The notes: a model not told the origin generated them from the letters alone. Numbered from the stretch's first letter, positions 17,686 to 27,207 are shown. The stretch: 64,000 bases of DNA from JADGGM01 sp027307005 (GCA_035455745.1 DATIEP010000023.1:44101-108100); one strand, 5' to 3'. Numbers and translations are program-made.

Positions 17686-18663
17686 ATGAAGCACATCTCG
17701 ATCGGAGGACTCGACGTCTCGCGCATAGGGCTGGGCGCGATGACGATGGCCGGGTACTACAACATCGGTGCGGGCAGTGATGCGGAGTCCATCCGCACCA
17801 TCCATCGGGCACTTGACCTGGGCGTCACTCACCTAGACACCGCCGAGATCTATGGTCCGTACACCAACGAGGAACTCGTCGGCCGAGCGATCAGGGATCG
17901 CCGCAGCCAGGTTGTGTTGGCGACAAAGTTCGGCCTCGTCTCGCACTCCAGCGGCGGCCCGGGCGTGCTCGACAGCAGTCCCGCGAACGTCCGTGTGGCG
18001 GTCGAGGGGTCCCTGAGACGGCTCGGCACCGACCACATCGACCTGTATTATCAGCACAGGGTCGATCCCAAGACACCCATCGAGGAAACCGTCGGCGTTC
18101 TGGCCGAACTTGTCGGCGAGGGGAAGGTCCGCTACATCGGTCTGTCCGAGGCCGGTCCCAACACAATCCGCCGCGCCCACGCTGTGCACCCGGTGTCCGC
18201 GCTGCAGACCGAGTACTCACTGTGGACGCGTGACCCGGAGGCGGAACTGCTGCCGCTGCTGCGCCAACTGGGCATCGGCTTCGTTCCTTACTCGCCGCTC
18301 GGCCACGGCTTTCTTACAGGCGAGATACGCTCGCCCGAACAGCTCTCCGACGACGACTGGCGCAAGGCCAATCCGCGCTTCTCCGGCGAGAACTTCAAGC
18401 GCAATCTGCGCATCGTCGACGAAGTAAAGGCGGTGGCCGCAGAGGCCGGCGCGACGCCGGCGCAAGTGGCTCTGGCCTGGCTGCTAACGCAGGGCGACAA
18501 CATCGCCCCGATTCCTGGTACCAAGCACGTGTCCCGCGTCGAGGAGAACATCGCGGCCGACCGCGTCGAGCTGAGCGCCCGTCAGATCGACCGACTGAAC
18601 AACCTCACTCCGGCTGCTGGCGAGCGACACGAGGAGGGCAACATGGCCCGAATCGAGCGATGA
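17686..18663 (+). CDS. Aldo/keto reductase
   Basis: 325-residue NADPH-dependent (beta/alpha)8 oxidoreductase. Start ATG 17686. The catalytic tetrad is visible: Asp51 and Tyr56 (HLDTAEIYG), Lys81 (LATKFG), His124 (YYQHRVDP). The cofactor region includes IPGTKHVSRVEENIAA near residue 285. It belongs to the AKR13-like group of YakC/IolS-type enzymes that reduce aldehydes and ketones. It is transcribed away from the AraC regulator, the probable controller. Confidence 0.92.
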   Translation: MKHISIGGLDVSRIGLGAMTMAGYYNIGAGSDAESIRTIHRALDLGVTHLDTAEIYGPYTNEELVGRAIRDRRSQVVLATKFGLVSHSSGGPGVLDSSPANVRVAVEGSLRRLGTDHIDLYYQHRVDPKTPIEETVGVLAELVGEGKVRYIGLSEAGPNTIRRAHAVHPVSALQTEYSLWTRDPEAELLPLLRQLGIGFVPYSPLGHGFLTGEIRSPEQLSDDDWRKANPRFSGENFKRNLRIVDEVKAVAAEAGATPAQVALAWLLTQGDNIAPIPGTKHVSRVEENIAADRVELSARQIDRLNNLTPAAGERHEEGNMARIER

Positions 18664-18736
18664 CGCTGAAGCGACGGTGCATAGGCGCGGGACTGTTGAG
18701 CTGTGTCGCCGGCGCTGCCATGGAGCCACGCACGAA

Positions 18737-18755
18737 GCGCCTGCGGAGCAGGCGC
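18737..18755. terminator. Hairpin between convergent genes
   Basis: GCGCCTGC-gga-GCAGGCGC, an 8-bp perfect stem with a 3-base loop, between the aldo/keto reductase (plus) and DUF2442 gene (minus). No T-run follows on either strand, so termination is not certain. It could instead be the variable tip of an attC-like element ending at GTTAGGC 18786-18792. Confidence 0.35.
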
Positions 18756-18806
18756 AAATCCTCCGATCGATCAGCCGCGGCGCACGTTAGGCAGCGCGCC
18801 GTGATG

Positions 18807-19049
18807 CTAGTGCGTTGCGAGTAGTCCCTCGACGGAAATGTCCTCGTCGACCTCGGGCCAATGAATGCCCACACCGCCGCCGATGAGCCGATAGTTCGCC
18901 CGCGCGTCGGGCGAGGCCTGGTACAGCAGAGGAAACCAGGCCAACGCTACCGCGACTTCCCGTCCATCCGCGAGCCGAACGTGCAGCGTGTCGACGCCGC
19001 ACGCAACCTCGACGGCTCGCGGTTCGAGCCTAACGGCTGAAGTACTCAT
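18807..19049 (-). CDS. DUF2442 domain protein
   Basis: 80 residues from ATG 19049 (MSTSAVRLEPRAVEVACGVD). The DUF2442 pattern is clear: LHVRLADGREVAVALAWFPL, then NYRLIGGGVGIHWPEVDEDI and SVEGLLA. Such genes often pair with a DUF4160 gene in toxin-antitoxin-like modules, but no DUF4160 partner is found here. Short minus-strand ORF followed by a GTTAGGC word at 18786, so possibly cassette-borne. Confidence 0.8.
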   Translation of the reverse strand: MSTSAVRLEPRAVEVACGVDTLHVRLADGREVAVALAWFPLLYQASPDARANYRLIGGGVGIHWPEVDEDISVEGLLATH

Positions 19050-19232
19050 TCTCGCCAGCCTTTGACAGCGGTGCCGTTCCTCACGATACTTCCCATCAGT
19101 GCGCCTGACAGGGCGCCTCCAACCCGCGGCAAGGGAACGATTCCCACCTGTCACACACTGAAATGCGGTGCTGTGCACCTTCTTTCAGCCTGATCGCGCA
19201 GCGGGTACAGGCGTTTCGTGAAAGGAGGCGCT

Positions 19233-20876
19233 ATGTCCGCTGCTCGAGATCTGCCCGCCCATCCGTCCCTCGACTCTCTTCGCAAGCAAGCGAAGCGACT
19301 CGCTCGCGACGCCGCCGCCGGAAATGGCGACGCCATCGCCCGCATCAGAGCGCAGTTGCCGCACGCAGCGCTGCCGTTGTCCAACCGCGACGCGCAGTTC
19401 GTCATCGCACGCGAATACGGATTCGCCGGCTGGCCGGCACTCACGGCCGAAGTCGAGAACCGCCTGGGCCACGGGCTCGACCGGGCCGCCGCAGACGCAC
19501 GCGTGGCGATTCACAATGCAGATCATGATCGGTTGCGCGCGCTGTTAGGCGAATACCCGGCGCTTGCCTCGTGGCGCGACGAAAGCGGACGGACACTGCT
19601 CGATGCCACCATGTCGTACGCGATGGACTGCTCGGATGCCGAACGCGAGCGCATCTACACCCGGCCCGTTGCCGCCGAGATGCTCATCGACGCCGGCGCA
19701 ATGGTCGAGCGTACGACCTGGGAGCAGGCAATAAAGCCGGGCGCATCGGGCATGCTGCAGGTGCTCGCGAAGAAGACCGCGCCGCCGCGATCTCTCGACG
19801 TTCTCGCCGCACTCGGCGACGCCGCTCCGGTCCGCGCACGCCTCGATGCCGCCGCGCCGAGCCCGGACGACGGCGAACCCGACGCGCGGTTCACGTTAGG
19901 CAACGCGTTGATGAGCGCGTGCCGATTCACGCACACCGCCGTCGCGCTCCTGCTCCTCGAGCGGGCGATCGCCCTCGATCCCGAGCTCGGCCGTCGTATC
20001 GATCGCTGGCAGAACCGCGAGGCGTTCGTCGCCTTTCTGATTCGACATCCGGGCGCCCTCTGGCACATGCGGCCCGAGACGACGCTGTGGCAAGCGTTCG
20101 TGGAACTGCGGTTGACGGACGCTCTCGATCGGAACGATCTCGCCACGTTTCGCGGCTGGCTGGACGACGAGCCATGGGTCCTCGACGCCCCGTTCACGAT
20201 TCTGCAAGCCGAGTTGATGCTGCCCGCCTGCTACGAGAAGGATCGAGGGGAGTTCATCCGGACGTTGCTGGATCGCGATCCGGCGATTCTTCACACCCAG
20301 GCGCCGCCCACGCCGCGGTCGTCATTGATCGCGCAAGCACTGTCCTATGGGAATGTCCACCTCGTTCCGCTGTTGACGAGGATCTGGCCGCTGCCTAACG
20401 ATTTACCGCATGCCGCCGGCGTGGGCGACGCGACCGCGGTGGCTCGCTGGTTCGACGCAGCCGGCAACCCTGCGCTGGGCGAGCTGGCGCAACACTACCC
20501 GCACAGTGATCCGCACTTTCCCCGTGCCGACTTGCACTGGGGGCCGCCGACGACGCAGCAGACGCTCGACATCGCACTCGCGTGGGCCGTTCTCAACTCG
20601 CACTTCGAGATTGCCACGTTTCTCCTGGAGCGCGGCGCCAACATCGACACCGATTGGGCAACGCACGAGCCGGCGAGCATTCTCCACGAGGCCGCAATTC
20701 ACGGGAATCTGGATGCCGTGACCTTTCTCATCGATCACGGCGCCGACTTGACGATGACGGACTACCGGTATCGCTCGAACGCCGAGGGTTGGGCGCGCTA
20801 CGGATCACACGATGAGCGGATGGCGGACGTCCTTGCGTCAGCCGCCGCCCGTGCGCGTCCCAGGATCGAGCGTTAG
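19233..20876 (+). CDS. Ankyrin-repeat protein
   Basis: 547 residues from ATG 19233 with a strong Shine-Dalgarno (AAAGGAGG, 6 bases upstream). The N-terminus LDSLRKQAKRLARDAAAGNG followed by SNRDAQFVIAREYGFAGWPA is typical of bacterial ankyrin proteins. Degenerate repeats follow. The clearest are at the C-terminus: ALAWAVLNSHFEIATFLLER with GANIDTDW, and ILHEAAIHGNLDAVTFLIDH with GADLTMTD. No signal peptide, so a cytoplasmic protein-protein interaction role is likely. Its stop TAG overlaps the stop of the convergent CPBP gene. Confidence 0.85.
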   Translation: MSAARDLPAHPSLDSLRKQAKRLARDAAAGNGDAIARIRAQLPHAALPLSNRDAQFVIAREYGFAGWPALTAEVENRLGHGLDRAAADARVAIHNADHDRLRALLGEYPALASWRDESGRTLLDATMSYAMDCSDAERERIYTRPVAAEMLIDAGAMVERTTWEQAIKPGASGMLQVLAKKTAPPRSLDVLAALGDAAPVRARLDAAAPSPDDGEPDARFTLGNALMSACRFTHTAVALLLLERAIALDPELGRRIDRWQNREAFVAFLIRHPGALWHMRPETTLWQAFVELRLTDALDRNDLATFRGWLDDEPWVLDAPFTILQAELMLPACYEKDRGEFIRTLLDRDPAILHTQAPPTPRSSLIAQALSYGNVHLVPLLTRIWPLPNDLPHAAGVGDATAVARWFDAAGNPALGELAQHYPHSDPHFPRADLHWGPPTTQQTLDIALAWAVLNSHFEIATFLLERGANIDTDWATHEPASILHEAAIHGNLDAVTFLIDHGADLTMTDYRYRSNAEGWARYGSHDERMADVLASAAARARPRIER

Positions 20877-21484
20877 GCAGCGTTGGAGCCATTGATCTGG
20901 CGCGGTGCATGCCGCATGCGCACCAGCAGCACCGCGCCGGCAATCCACAACACCAGCACCGTCAGCCGGAATACCAGTGTCGAATCGAACGTGAAGACGT
21001 GCCCGGCCGCAACCCCGAGCGAAGGTACGATGTCTTTCATGTTGTTGAAGGCGGCGTGCATGAACATCGTGAGCAGCAAACTGCCGCCGGATCGCCAGTA
21101 GAGCCAGGCGAGCGCGATCGAATACGCGGTCAGCTGCAGGGCGTATAGCGGGAACGACTGGTGATAGGTGTTTGCTCCGGGGGTAAAAAAGAGCGGCAGG
21201 TGCCACGCCGCCCAGATTATGCCGACGCTGACGCTCGCCGTCTCGAGGCCCGTGCGTTCTGTTAGGCGCGGCAGGAGGTAGCCGCGCCACCCGACTTCCT
21301 CGCCCACCTGCCCGACCGTCGACAAGACGGTCGCCGCGACGAGGATGACCGGATGCGTCTCGCCGAAAGGTGGCCACGCGCCGGTCGTGGCGCGGACCAG
21401 AACGGCCCAGAGCGCCCACGTGCTGACGAAGGTCAGACCCAGAAACGCGCCGACGGCAGGTCCTGTGCGCCGCTCTCGTTCCAT
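20873..21484 (-). CDS. CPBP family intramembrane metalloprotease
   Basis: 203 residues from ATG 21484. Several membrane helices carry the family motifs: EEVGWRGYLLPRL (motif 1), WAAWHLPLFF (motif 2) and FMHAAFNN (motif 3), giving the Glu/His/Asn active site. Members process prenylated or peptide substrates in the membrane; some are bacteriocin-immunity proteins. The gene ends convergently with the ankyrin gene: one CGTTAGGC word provides TAG for that gene and TAA for this one. Confidence 0.88.
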   Translation of the reverse strand: MERERRTGPAVGAFLGLTFVSTWALWAVLVRATTGAWPPFGETHPVILVAATVLSTVGQVGEEVGWRGYLLPRLTERTGLETASVSVGIIWAAWHLPLFFTPGANTYHQSFPLYALQLTAYSIALAWLYWRSGGSLLLTMFMHAAFNNMKDIVPSLGVAAGHVFTFDSTLVFRLTVLVLWIAGAVLLVRMRHAPRQINGSNAA

Positions 21485-21551
21485 GCCTAACGCTCGCACC
21501 GGGCCGATGCCGGCGGTCGCCGACCGCCGTGGTGAACGGGGCGCCGCACGC

Positions 21552-21719
21552 TCAGCCGCGCTTCAGAAACCTGAGGTAGAACGCGGCGAAGATGAGCACG
21601 ATTCCGGCGTTCGCCAGCAGCCGCTGCCCCGATCGACCTTTGAAGAACAGCACATCGACCGCGACGATCACCGCGATCATCACGACGATATACGATATCG
21701 TGGCCGTCGAACTTCGCAT
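21552..21719 (-). CDS. Small conserved membrane protein
   Basis: 55 residues from ATG 21719 (MRSSTATISYIVVMIAVIVA). Two transmembrane segments, SYIVVMIAVIVAVDVLFF and LLANAGIVLIFAAFYLRFL, are joined by a short basic loop, with a C-terminal KRG. Similar two-helix proteins occur widely without known function. It is 67 bases upstream of the CPBP gene on the same strand and may be cotranscribed. Confidence 0.7.
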   Translation of the reverse strand: MRSSTATISYIVVMIAVIVAVDVLFFKGRSGQRLLANAGIVLIFAAFYLRFLKRG

Positions 21720-21800
21720 GCCGCCTCCCGTGCAGTGACTGATCTGTCCAGGGGGGGTCCCGTCCCTGATCAAAGCTGCCCAACCGCCTGACGCTACAGC

Positions 21801-22721
21801 TCACAGCTCCATCAGGTCTCTCCCGACGATGATTCGGCCCCCGAAATGCTTGCCGGCTGCATCGCGCCACATCGCCTCGGTGACCAAGGGATCGTCGCTC
21901 GGGATGAGGTGCGACAGCACCAGCGTGCCCACCTGCGCTTCGGCGGCGATACGGCCGGCCTCTTCCGCCGTCGTATGATGCGACAGGATGCTGCGCCGGA
22001 GATCCGATGCGTTAGGCACGTGCACGACGAGCCGGTCGACCGATGCGGCGTCGAACAATGCCTCGTGCACCAGGATGTCCGCGTTCCGCGCCAGCGCGAC
22101 CAAGCTCTCGCTCGGCGTCGTGTCGCCGGAAATCACGATCGACCGGTCCTCGGCGTCGAACCGGTACGCGAACGCGGGCGCGATCGGCGGATGGTGCACG
22201 ACCGCTGCCGTCACGCGTACGTTGTCGTCGTGCATCACCGCGCCTCCGGCGCGCACGTCATGCGCGTGCACCAGCGGCCGAAGCGGTACCCGCCCTTCGT
22301 CGGCTGTCCTGGCGCTGATGTCCGTCGCATTCATTTCGAAGAACAGGTCCGTCATGCGCTCGAGCGGCGGCGGGCCCCAACCATCGAGCCGCGTGCGCAG
22401 GCCGGCCGCCCACGCGAGGAGGATCAGGTTGCCATAGTCCGCGTTGTGATCGGAATGATGATGCGTGATGAAGATGTGTCGCACGCTTCGGAGCGGCAGG
22501 TCCGCAAGCACGAGTTGTCGCGCGACACCGTTGCCGCAGTCCACGACGTAGACCGTCTCATTGATCACGATTGCCTGCGCTGGCGCGGCGCGTGTCTTGT
22601 GCGGTCGCGGACCGCCGGCAGTGCCGAGCAGGACGAGCCGCGTGCGGCGGCGTTCCCAGCGCGCGAGGCGTGGCGCGGCGAGAAGCACGGCTGTGCTGGC
22701 GAGAAATTGGCGACGGTCCAT
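21801..22721 (-). CDS. Exported metallo-beta-lactamase-fold hydrolase
   Basis: 306 residues with a Tat-like leader (MDRRQFLASTAVLLAAPRLA). The zinc-binding motif THHHSDHNADYG is near residue 90 and further ligands lie in ISGDTTPSESL and VLSHLIPSDDP. The layout fits the RNase Z/arylsulfatase-like branch of the MBL superfamily, but the leader argues for a periplasmic hydrolase, not an RNase. Substrate unknown. It stands 81 bases upstream of the small membrane protein on the same strand. Confidence 0.87.
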   Translation of the reverse strand: MDRRQFLASTAVLLAAPRLARWERRRTRLVLLGTAGGPRPHKTRAAPAQAIVINETVYVVDCGNGVARQLVLADLPLRSVRHIFITHHHSDHNADYGNLILLAWAAGLRTRLDGWGPPPLERMTDLFFEMNATDISARTADEGRVPLRPLVHAHDVRAGGAVMHDDNVRVTAAVVHHPPIAPAFAYRFDAEDRSIVISGDTTPSESLVALARNADILVHEALFDAASVDRLVVHVPNASDLRRSILSHHTTAEEAGRIAAEAQVGTLVLSHLIPSDDPLVTEAMWRDAAGKHFGGRIIVGRDLMEL

Positions 22722-23075
22722 TCGTCCTCTCGAGAACCGCAGTCATCCGAAGATTTGTGTGGCTGTCTCACGCGAAGCTAAGCGACGAACGTCGGCACGC
22801 CCGGCAGGAAGATGCCGACGATGTTCAGGATCCGCCAGCCACACGACCACGATGACTGCGCTGTCTCTCGCCCTCGTCCACGTCAGCGATTCGTTAGGCT
22901 ACTTGGGCGCGAGAGCGCGTCGGTTAGGTAGGAGGCTGTGAGCGTCGCTGTCGCCTCTCCGACTTCAATCGTACAATCAGCCCATCCGTAACCGGTGAGC
23001 TCCTAGCGGAGCTTCATTGAATCCCCGTAGTCGCTTACCGCACGTCAGGCAGTGGCGCTCCCATGCACTCCCGGG
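22722..23075. other. Intergenic region with a possible attC remnant
   Basis: 354 bases without a gene. CGTCAGCGATTCGTTAGGC (ending near 22898) resembles the L'-R' half of the local attC sites, and GAAGCTAAGCGACGAACG near 22773 could be its partner, but the pairing is weak. A GTTAGGTAGG word follows at 22924. No promoter is obvious. Confidence 0.3.
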
Positions 23076-23996
23076 TCAGTGCTTCTTCTTCGCGACCAGC
23101 GCGCTCTCGGCCGGCGCGAGCTCCCGGACCTGCCACGGGCTCACCAGAAAGCGTACGCCGCCGGTGTCCGCACGCGCCGTCACTGCGCTCACAGCCGAGT
23201 CCATCGTTAGGCCGAAGATCGTCTTGCCGTGGCGATCCTGCAGTGCGATGTGGATCGGCGCGGCATGCCCCGCCGTCGAGTCGCTCGAACGCGCCGGCGC
23301 AAATCCCGATGCACGGAAATCGCGATACTGGCCGAGCAAACTCGAGACAGCCGATGTGTCCGCCACTGCGCCCGAGGCGAATCGCCATCCGTTAGGCCCT
23401 CGCCGCAATGCATACGCCGCCTTCCGGCGAATCTCGATCGCGCCAACGCTGTCCGGCACGACATCGGCGATGCGCGTATCGCGCCATTCGTTCGCGTCGC
23501 GATGCAACGCCGACGCCAGCGCGCCGCGCAACGCATACACCGGATCCGCACTCGCCATCCGCACGTACACGCCGCTGCCATCGTCGGCCGCCTTCCCGGC
23601 CACCAGATCGAGCACCCTCGTGCCGCGTGCATCGACCCGCACCGATGTGCCGCTGTCCGGCGTGACGCCCAACTGCGCGTGCATGCCGCGCCCCTCCGAT
23701 ACCAGCTCCGTTTGCCTCGCCGTATCGGCGAGACCGCCTAACAACGACGCCACGGCGCCCGAATCGGCGCGATAGCCGTTCGCCGTCCAGTGCGCGCGCG
23801 CGGTCCCGCGCGCCAGCACGGTCGTGTCCCGACCTTTCGCCAGCACGATAGTATCCACGCGCGCGGTGTCGATGCGCGGCAGCGCCAGCGTCACGGGCCG
23901 GTCGGACACCGGGCCGTGCACGAGCGCCAGCGCGCCCCATGCCACCAGCGCAATCGCGAGCGCGACCGCGATCCGTACGAGCGCCGTCTTGCTCAT
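23076..23996 (-). CDS. DUF4340 domain protein (ABC exporter accessory)
   Basis: 306 residues from ATG 23996; the frame is open much further upstream, but that part is a shadow of the preceding gene. An N-terminal helix (LVRIAVALAIALVAWGALAL) anchors a periplasmic DUF4340 domain, including VYVRMASADPVYALRGALAS and WRDTRIADVVPDSVGAIEIR. In this family such proteins lie downstream of a Gld-type permease/auxiliary gene. The start overlaps the stop of that gene by ATGA, so translation is coupled. Exact role unknown, probably a periplasmic subunit. Confidence 0.85.
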   Translation of the reverse strand: MSKTALVRIAVALAIALVAWGALALVHGPVSDRPVTLALPRIDTARVDTIVLAKGRDTTVLARGTARAHWTANGYRADSGAVASLLGGLADTARQTELVSEGRGMHAQLGVTPDSGTSVRVDARGTRVLDLVAGKAADDGSGVYVRMASADPVYALRGALASALHRDANEWRDTRIADVVPDSVGAIEIRRKAAYALRRGPNGWRFASGAVADTSAVSSLLGQYRDFRASGFAPARSSDSTAGHAAPIHIALQDRHGKTIFGLTMDSAVSAVTARADTGGVRFLVSPWQVRELAPAESALVAKKKH

Positions 23997-26269
23997 ACGG
24001 CCGCCTCGACCAGCCCGGCCCCGCGGCGCTCGGGCGTCGCGCGCGACCGCCGGCGTCGCCGCAACAGATGCCCGAGGCCTAACAATGCCACGATCGCCGG
24101 CAGCGCCACCATGTTCCCGTATTCGGCCGTATCGTGCCTGGCCGCGCTGGCGAAACTGAGCGGCGGCGGCGCCACGTTCTTCGAGCGAATGCTGATCAGC
24201 GACTCGTCCTGCGCCAACCAGTCCGTCGCATTGAGCACCAGGTCGAGATTGCCCTGCGCATTCTGGACGAACCGGTCGCTCACGAAGTCCGAGTTGCCGA
24301 CGACGATCACTCGACCGTGCGGCGCGACGGCGCCCTTCCCCGTCCCGGTCGGCGCCACCTGCACCGCGAGCAAGCGCGACGCCAGCCCGTCCTGCGACCA
24401 ATTCTGCGACGGCACGATCGTCGCGCTCCCGGTGTCCGCGCCCGAGGCGCGACTCGACACGAGCAGCGGCGTGATCGTGTAGCCTGTCTTCTTCGTCGTG
24501 TCGATGCTGCTCGTCCACGGCAGCAGCACGTCGCTCACATCGCGATTCACCACCGATGCGCCCGTGCTGTGGGCGCGCACGAACAACGGATATCGCTGCA
24601 CCACTTCCACGCCGCCGGATGTCGACATCGGCACGATCGCATTCGCGGCGAGATCGTACACCATGTCGTTCCTGATCTGCACGCCGAAGGGTTCGAGCAC
24701 CTGATTCCACGACACCACCTGCGGCGCCGCGATCGGATAGCGGTCGTTCACCCGCATGCCGGATGCGAGCACCAAGGCGCTGCCGCCGCGCTTGAAGAAC
24801 GCGCTGTAGCGCGCCGCCGCGCGAGGCGTCAGCATCGGCGGCGAGCCGACGAGTACCAGCGCGGTCACGTCCGGCGCCGGCTGCGTCGAATCGGTGGCCG
24901 ACACGGTCCGCACGGTGTACGACTTGCCGAGCTCCTGCGTCAGCTCGCCTAACGTCGAGCCCTGCTGGCCGGCCGTCGCCGTGGCGTCCATCACGGCTAC
25001 CACCGGTTTCTTCGGCTGCGTGAGGGCGCGAATGTCGCTCACGATCTGATACTCGAGGTCATCGGTGCTGCTCACGAAGGGGATGGTCTGCGTCTTCGAC
25101 CCGTACTGGATCGCGAGACCCAGCCACCCGTCCTTCACCTGCAGCTCCGACTGGCCGACGACGTTGAACTGCACCGGCTCGATGCCTAACGACTCGGCGT
25201 CGTTGCGCGCCGGCACGTCGCTCGACGGATCGCGCCGTTCGACGCGGATCTTGTCGTGCGCGGCCGAGCGCAGGTCGCGCAGCAGGTCGTCCATCTCGTG
25301 CTGCATCAGCGCGACGCGCGTCGGCAGCTGGCTCGACGCGAACACCTTGATCGTCACCAGATCGTCGAGGTGCCCGACGATCTGCTTCGTGGCCGGCGAC
25401 AGCGTGTACGCCTTGCCCGGCGTGAGGTCGAGCCGGCCGCCGATGTATCCACCCAACAAGTCGATGACGACCAGCGTTGCGACGAGCAGCGATACGCCGA
25501 GCCGGAGGCGCCGCGCCGCCGCACCCCGGCGCGCGAGCTTGCGGCGCAGCACCGCGCCGTACGCCAGTGCCAGGAACACGCCGATGAGCGACAGGAAGTA
25601 CACGGCATCGCGCGCGTCGATCACGCCGCGGCCGATGTTCTCGAAGTGCGACAGCACGCCTAAGCGTGCCGCGCCCGCAGCCAGGGTCGGCGGCAGGCCG
25701 ACGAGCAGCTGGTCGAGCCCCACCAGAATGAGCACGAACATCACCGCGACCGCCGCGATGAACGCCGTGATCTGGCTGCGCACGAGGCTGCTCGCCCACA
25801 CGCCGACAGCGGCGAGGCCGGCCGCCAGCAGCGCCGCCCCCACGTATTGCGCGGCCACCGGGCCCCACTGCACGTCCGCTCCTAACGTTAGGCCGAGTGG
25901 GATGCAGAGGGTGAGGGCCAGCGCGATCCACAGGAACAACACCGCGCCGACGTACTTGCCCACCACGAACTCGAGCTCGGTGAGCGGCTGCGACAGCACC
26001 ACTTCCATCACGCCGCTGCGGGCATCCTCGGCCAGCGTGCGCATGGTGACCGCCGGCACGAAGAACAGGAACACCCACGGCAGCAGCGCGAGCATCGGCC
26101 GCAGCGTGGCGATGCCCTGCATGTCGATCTCGCGGAAATACAAGAACGCGTTGATCGCCAGAAATACCACGAGCAGCACGTACCCCGTGGGGTGATCGAA
26201 CATCGCCCCCAGCTCTCGGCGCGCGATGGTCCAGATGCGGTGCCAGGCACCGCGCGAAGCACGCGTCAT
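23993..26269 (-). CDS. Fused ABC-2 permease and GldG-like auxiliary protein
   Basis: 758 residues from ATG 26269. Residues 1-~245 are an ABC-2/GldF-like permease with six helices (IARRELGAMFDHPTGYVLLV; YFREIDMQGIATLRPMLALL). After a helix near 275 (LLVATLVVIDLLGGYIGGRL) comes the GldG/ABC_transp_aux domain (LTPGKAYTLSPATKQIVGHL; YQIVSDIRALTQPKKPVVAV), closed by a C-terminal helix and a basic tail. In gliding bacteriota GldF and GldG are separate genes, so the fusion is notable. Overlaps both neighbours by ATGA: ATPase, this permease, DUF4340 form one operon. Substrate unknown. Confidence 0.9.
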   Translation of the reverse strand: MTRASRGAWHRIWTIARRELGAMFDHPTGYVLLVVFLAINAFLYFREIDMQGIATLRPMLALLPWVFLFFVPAVTMRTLAEDARSGVMEVVLSQPLTELEFVVGKYVGAVLFLWIALALTLCIPLGLTLGADVQWGPVAAQYVGAALLAAGLAAVGVWASSLVRSQITAFIAAVAVMFVLILVGLDQLLVGLPPTLAAGAARLGVLSHFENIGRGVIDARDAVYFLSLIGVFLALAYGAVLRRKLARRGAAARRLRLGVSLLVATLVVIDLLGGYIGGRLDLTPGKAYTLSPATKQIVGHLDDLVTIKVFASSQLPTRVALMQHEMDDLLRDLRSAAHDKIRVERRDPSSDVPARNDAESLGIEPVQFNVVGQSELQVKDGWLGLAIQYGSKTQTIPFVSSTDDLEYQIVSDIRALTQPKKPVVAVMDATATAGQQGSTLGELTQELGKSYTVRTVSATDSTQPAPDVTALVLVGSPPMLTPRAAARYSAFFKRGGSALVLASGMRVNDRYPIAAPQVVSWNQVLEPFGVQIRNDMVYDLAANAIVPMSTSGGVEVVQRYPLFVRAHSTGASVVNRDVSDVLLPWTSSIDTTKKTGYTITPLLVSSRASGADTGSATIVPSQNWSQDGLASRLLAVQVAPTGTGKGAVAPHGRVIVVGNSDFVSDRFVQNAQGNLDLVLNATDWLAQDESLISIRSKNVAPPPLSFASAARHDTAEYGNMVALPAIVALLGLGHLLRRRRRSRATPERRGAGLVEAAV

Positions 26270-27207
26270 GATTTGTCCTCCGCACCCGTGAGATGCCGGA
26301 ACAGGTCTTCCAGGGTTTCTGCTTCGCGGTGGAGCTCGAGGAGCGTCCACCCGCGCGACTTCGCGAGATCGAACACGTCGGCGCGAATGTCGCGGCCGCG
26401 TTCGGCGGCGAGACGGAACTTGGAGGTGTCGCCGGCCGTGTCCTGCTCCTCTATGGATTGCACACCAGGGAGCGCCGCGAGCGCGTCGCCGCCGCCGGCT
26501 CCGCGCAGCTCGACCACTACGTGGGCGCTCCCCGCGTCGCCGCTCAACAGCACGTCGACTGCTCCGTCGGCCGCGATGCGCCCGCGATTGATGATCACGA
26601 CGCGCGAGCACGTATGTTGGACCTCGGGCAGCACGTGTGTCGAAAGAATCACCGTGCGCTCCCGGCCTAACTCGCCAATCAGGCGTCGGATCTCGATGCG
26701 CTGATTGGGGTCGAGCCCTTCGGTCGGCTCGTCGAGCACGAGGAGATCGGGCCGGTGGAGGATCGCCGCGGCGAATCCGACGCGCTGCTTGAATCCCTTG
26801 GACAGCTCGGCGATGGGCCGCTGGTAGACGCTGCCGAGTCCGGTCGCGTCCACGGCGTCCTCGATCGCGCGGCGGCGATCTTCGCCGCGCAGCTCGCGCA
26901 GTCGTGCGACGAAGTCGAGGTACTCCGCGACGAGCATCTCGCCGTACAGCGGGTTGTTCTCGGGGAGAAAGCCGAGCCGGCGCTTTGCGTCGCGGCCGGC
27001 CTCGGAGAGGGGCACGCCATCGAGCCGGATTTCGCCGGCGTCGGGCTCGTAGACTTGCGTCACCATGCGCATGGTGGTGGACTTGCCGGCGCCGTTGGGC
27101 CCGAGAAATCCGACCACGTGTCCGCGGTCGATGCTGAACGACACGTCATCGACGGCGGTGATGCCGTCGAAGCGCTTGGTGACGCGTTCCAGGGTAAGCA
27201 GGGACAT
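26266..27207 (-). CDS. ABC transporter ATP-binding protein (GldA/CcmA type)
   Basis: 313 residues from ATG 27207 (MSLLTLERVTKRFDGITAVD). Walker A is GPNGAGKST near residue 41, the signature is ELSKGFKQRVGFA, Walker B is LLVLDEPTEGLD and the switch His is ILSTHVLPE. A C-terminal extension of ~90 residues follows, usual in this branch. First gene of the exporter operon; its stop overlaps the permease start (ATGA). The 200 bases upstream contain an A+T-richer segment near 27330-27345 that may hold the promoter. Confidence 0.93.
   Translation of the reverse strand: MSLLTLERVTKRFDGITAVDDVSFSIDRGHVVGFLGPNGAGKSTTMRMVTQVYEPDAGEIRLDGVPLSEAGRDAKRRLGFLPENNPLYGEMLVAEYLDFVARLRELRGEDRRRAIEDAVDATGLGSVYQRPIAELSKGFKQRVGFAAAILHRPDLLVLDEPTEGLDPNQRIEIRRLIGELGRERTVILSTHVLPEVQHTCSRVVIINRGRIAADGAVDVLLSGDAGSAHVVVELRGAGGGDALAALPGVQSIEEQDTAGDTSKFRLAAERGRDIRADVFDLAKSRGWTLLELHREAETLEDLFRHLTGAEDKS

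Noticed and set aside
23997..24710. Upstream extension of the DUF4340 frame
   Set aside because: The extra 238 codons are Arg-rich, antisense-like sequence overlapping the permease gene; ATG 23996 in the ATGA overlap gives a natural membrane-anchored start.
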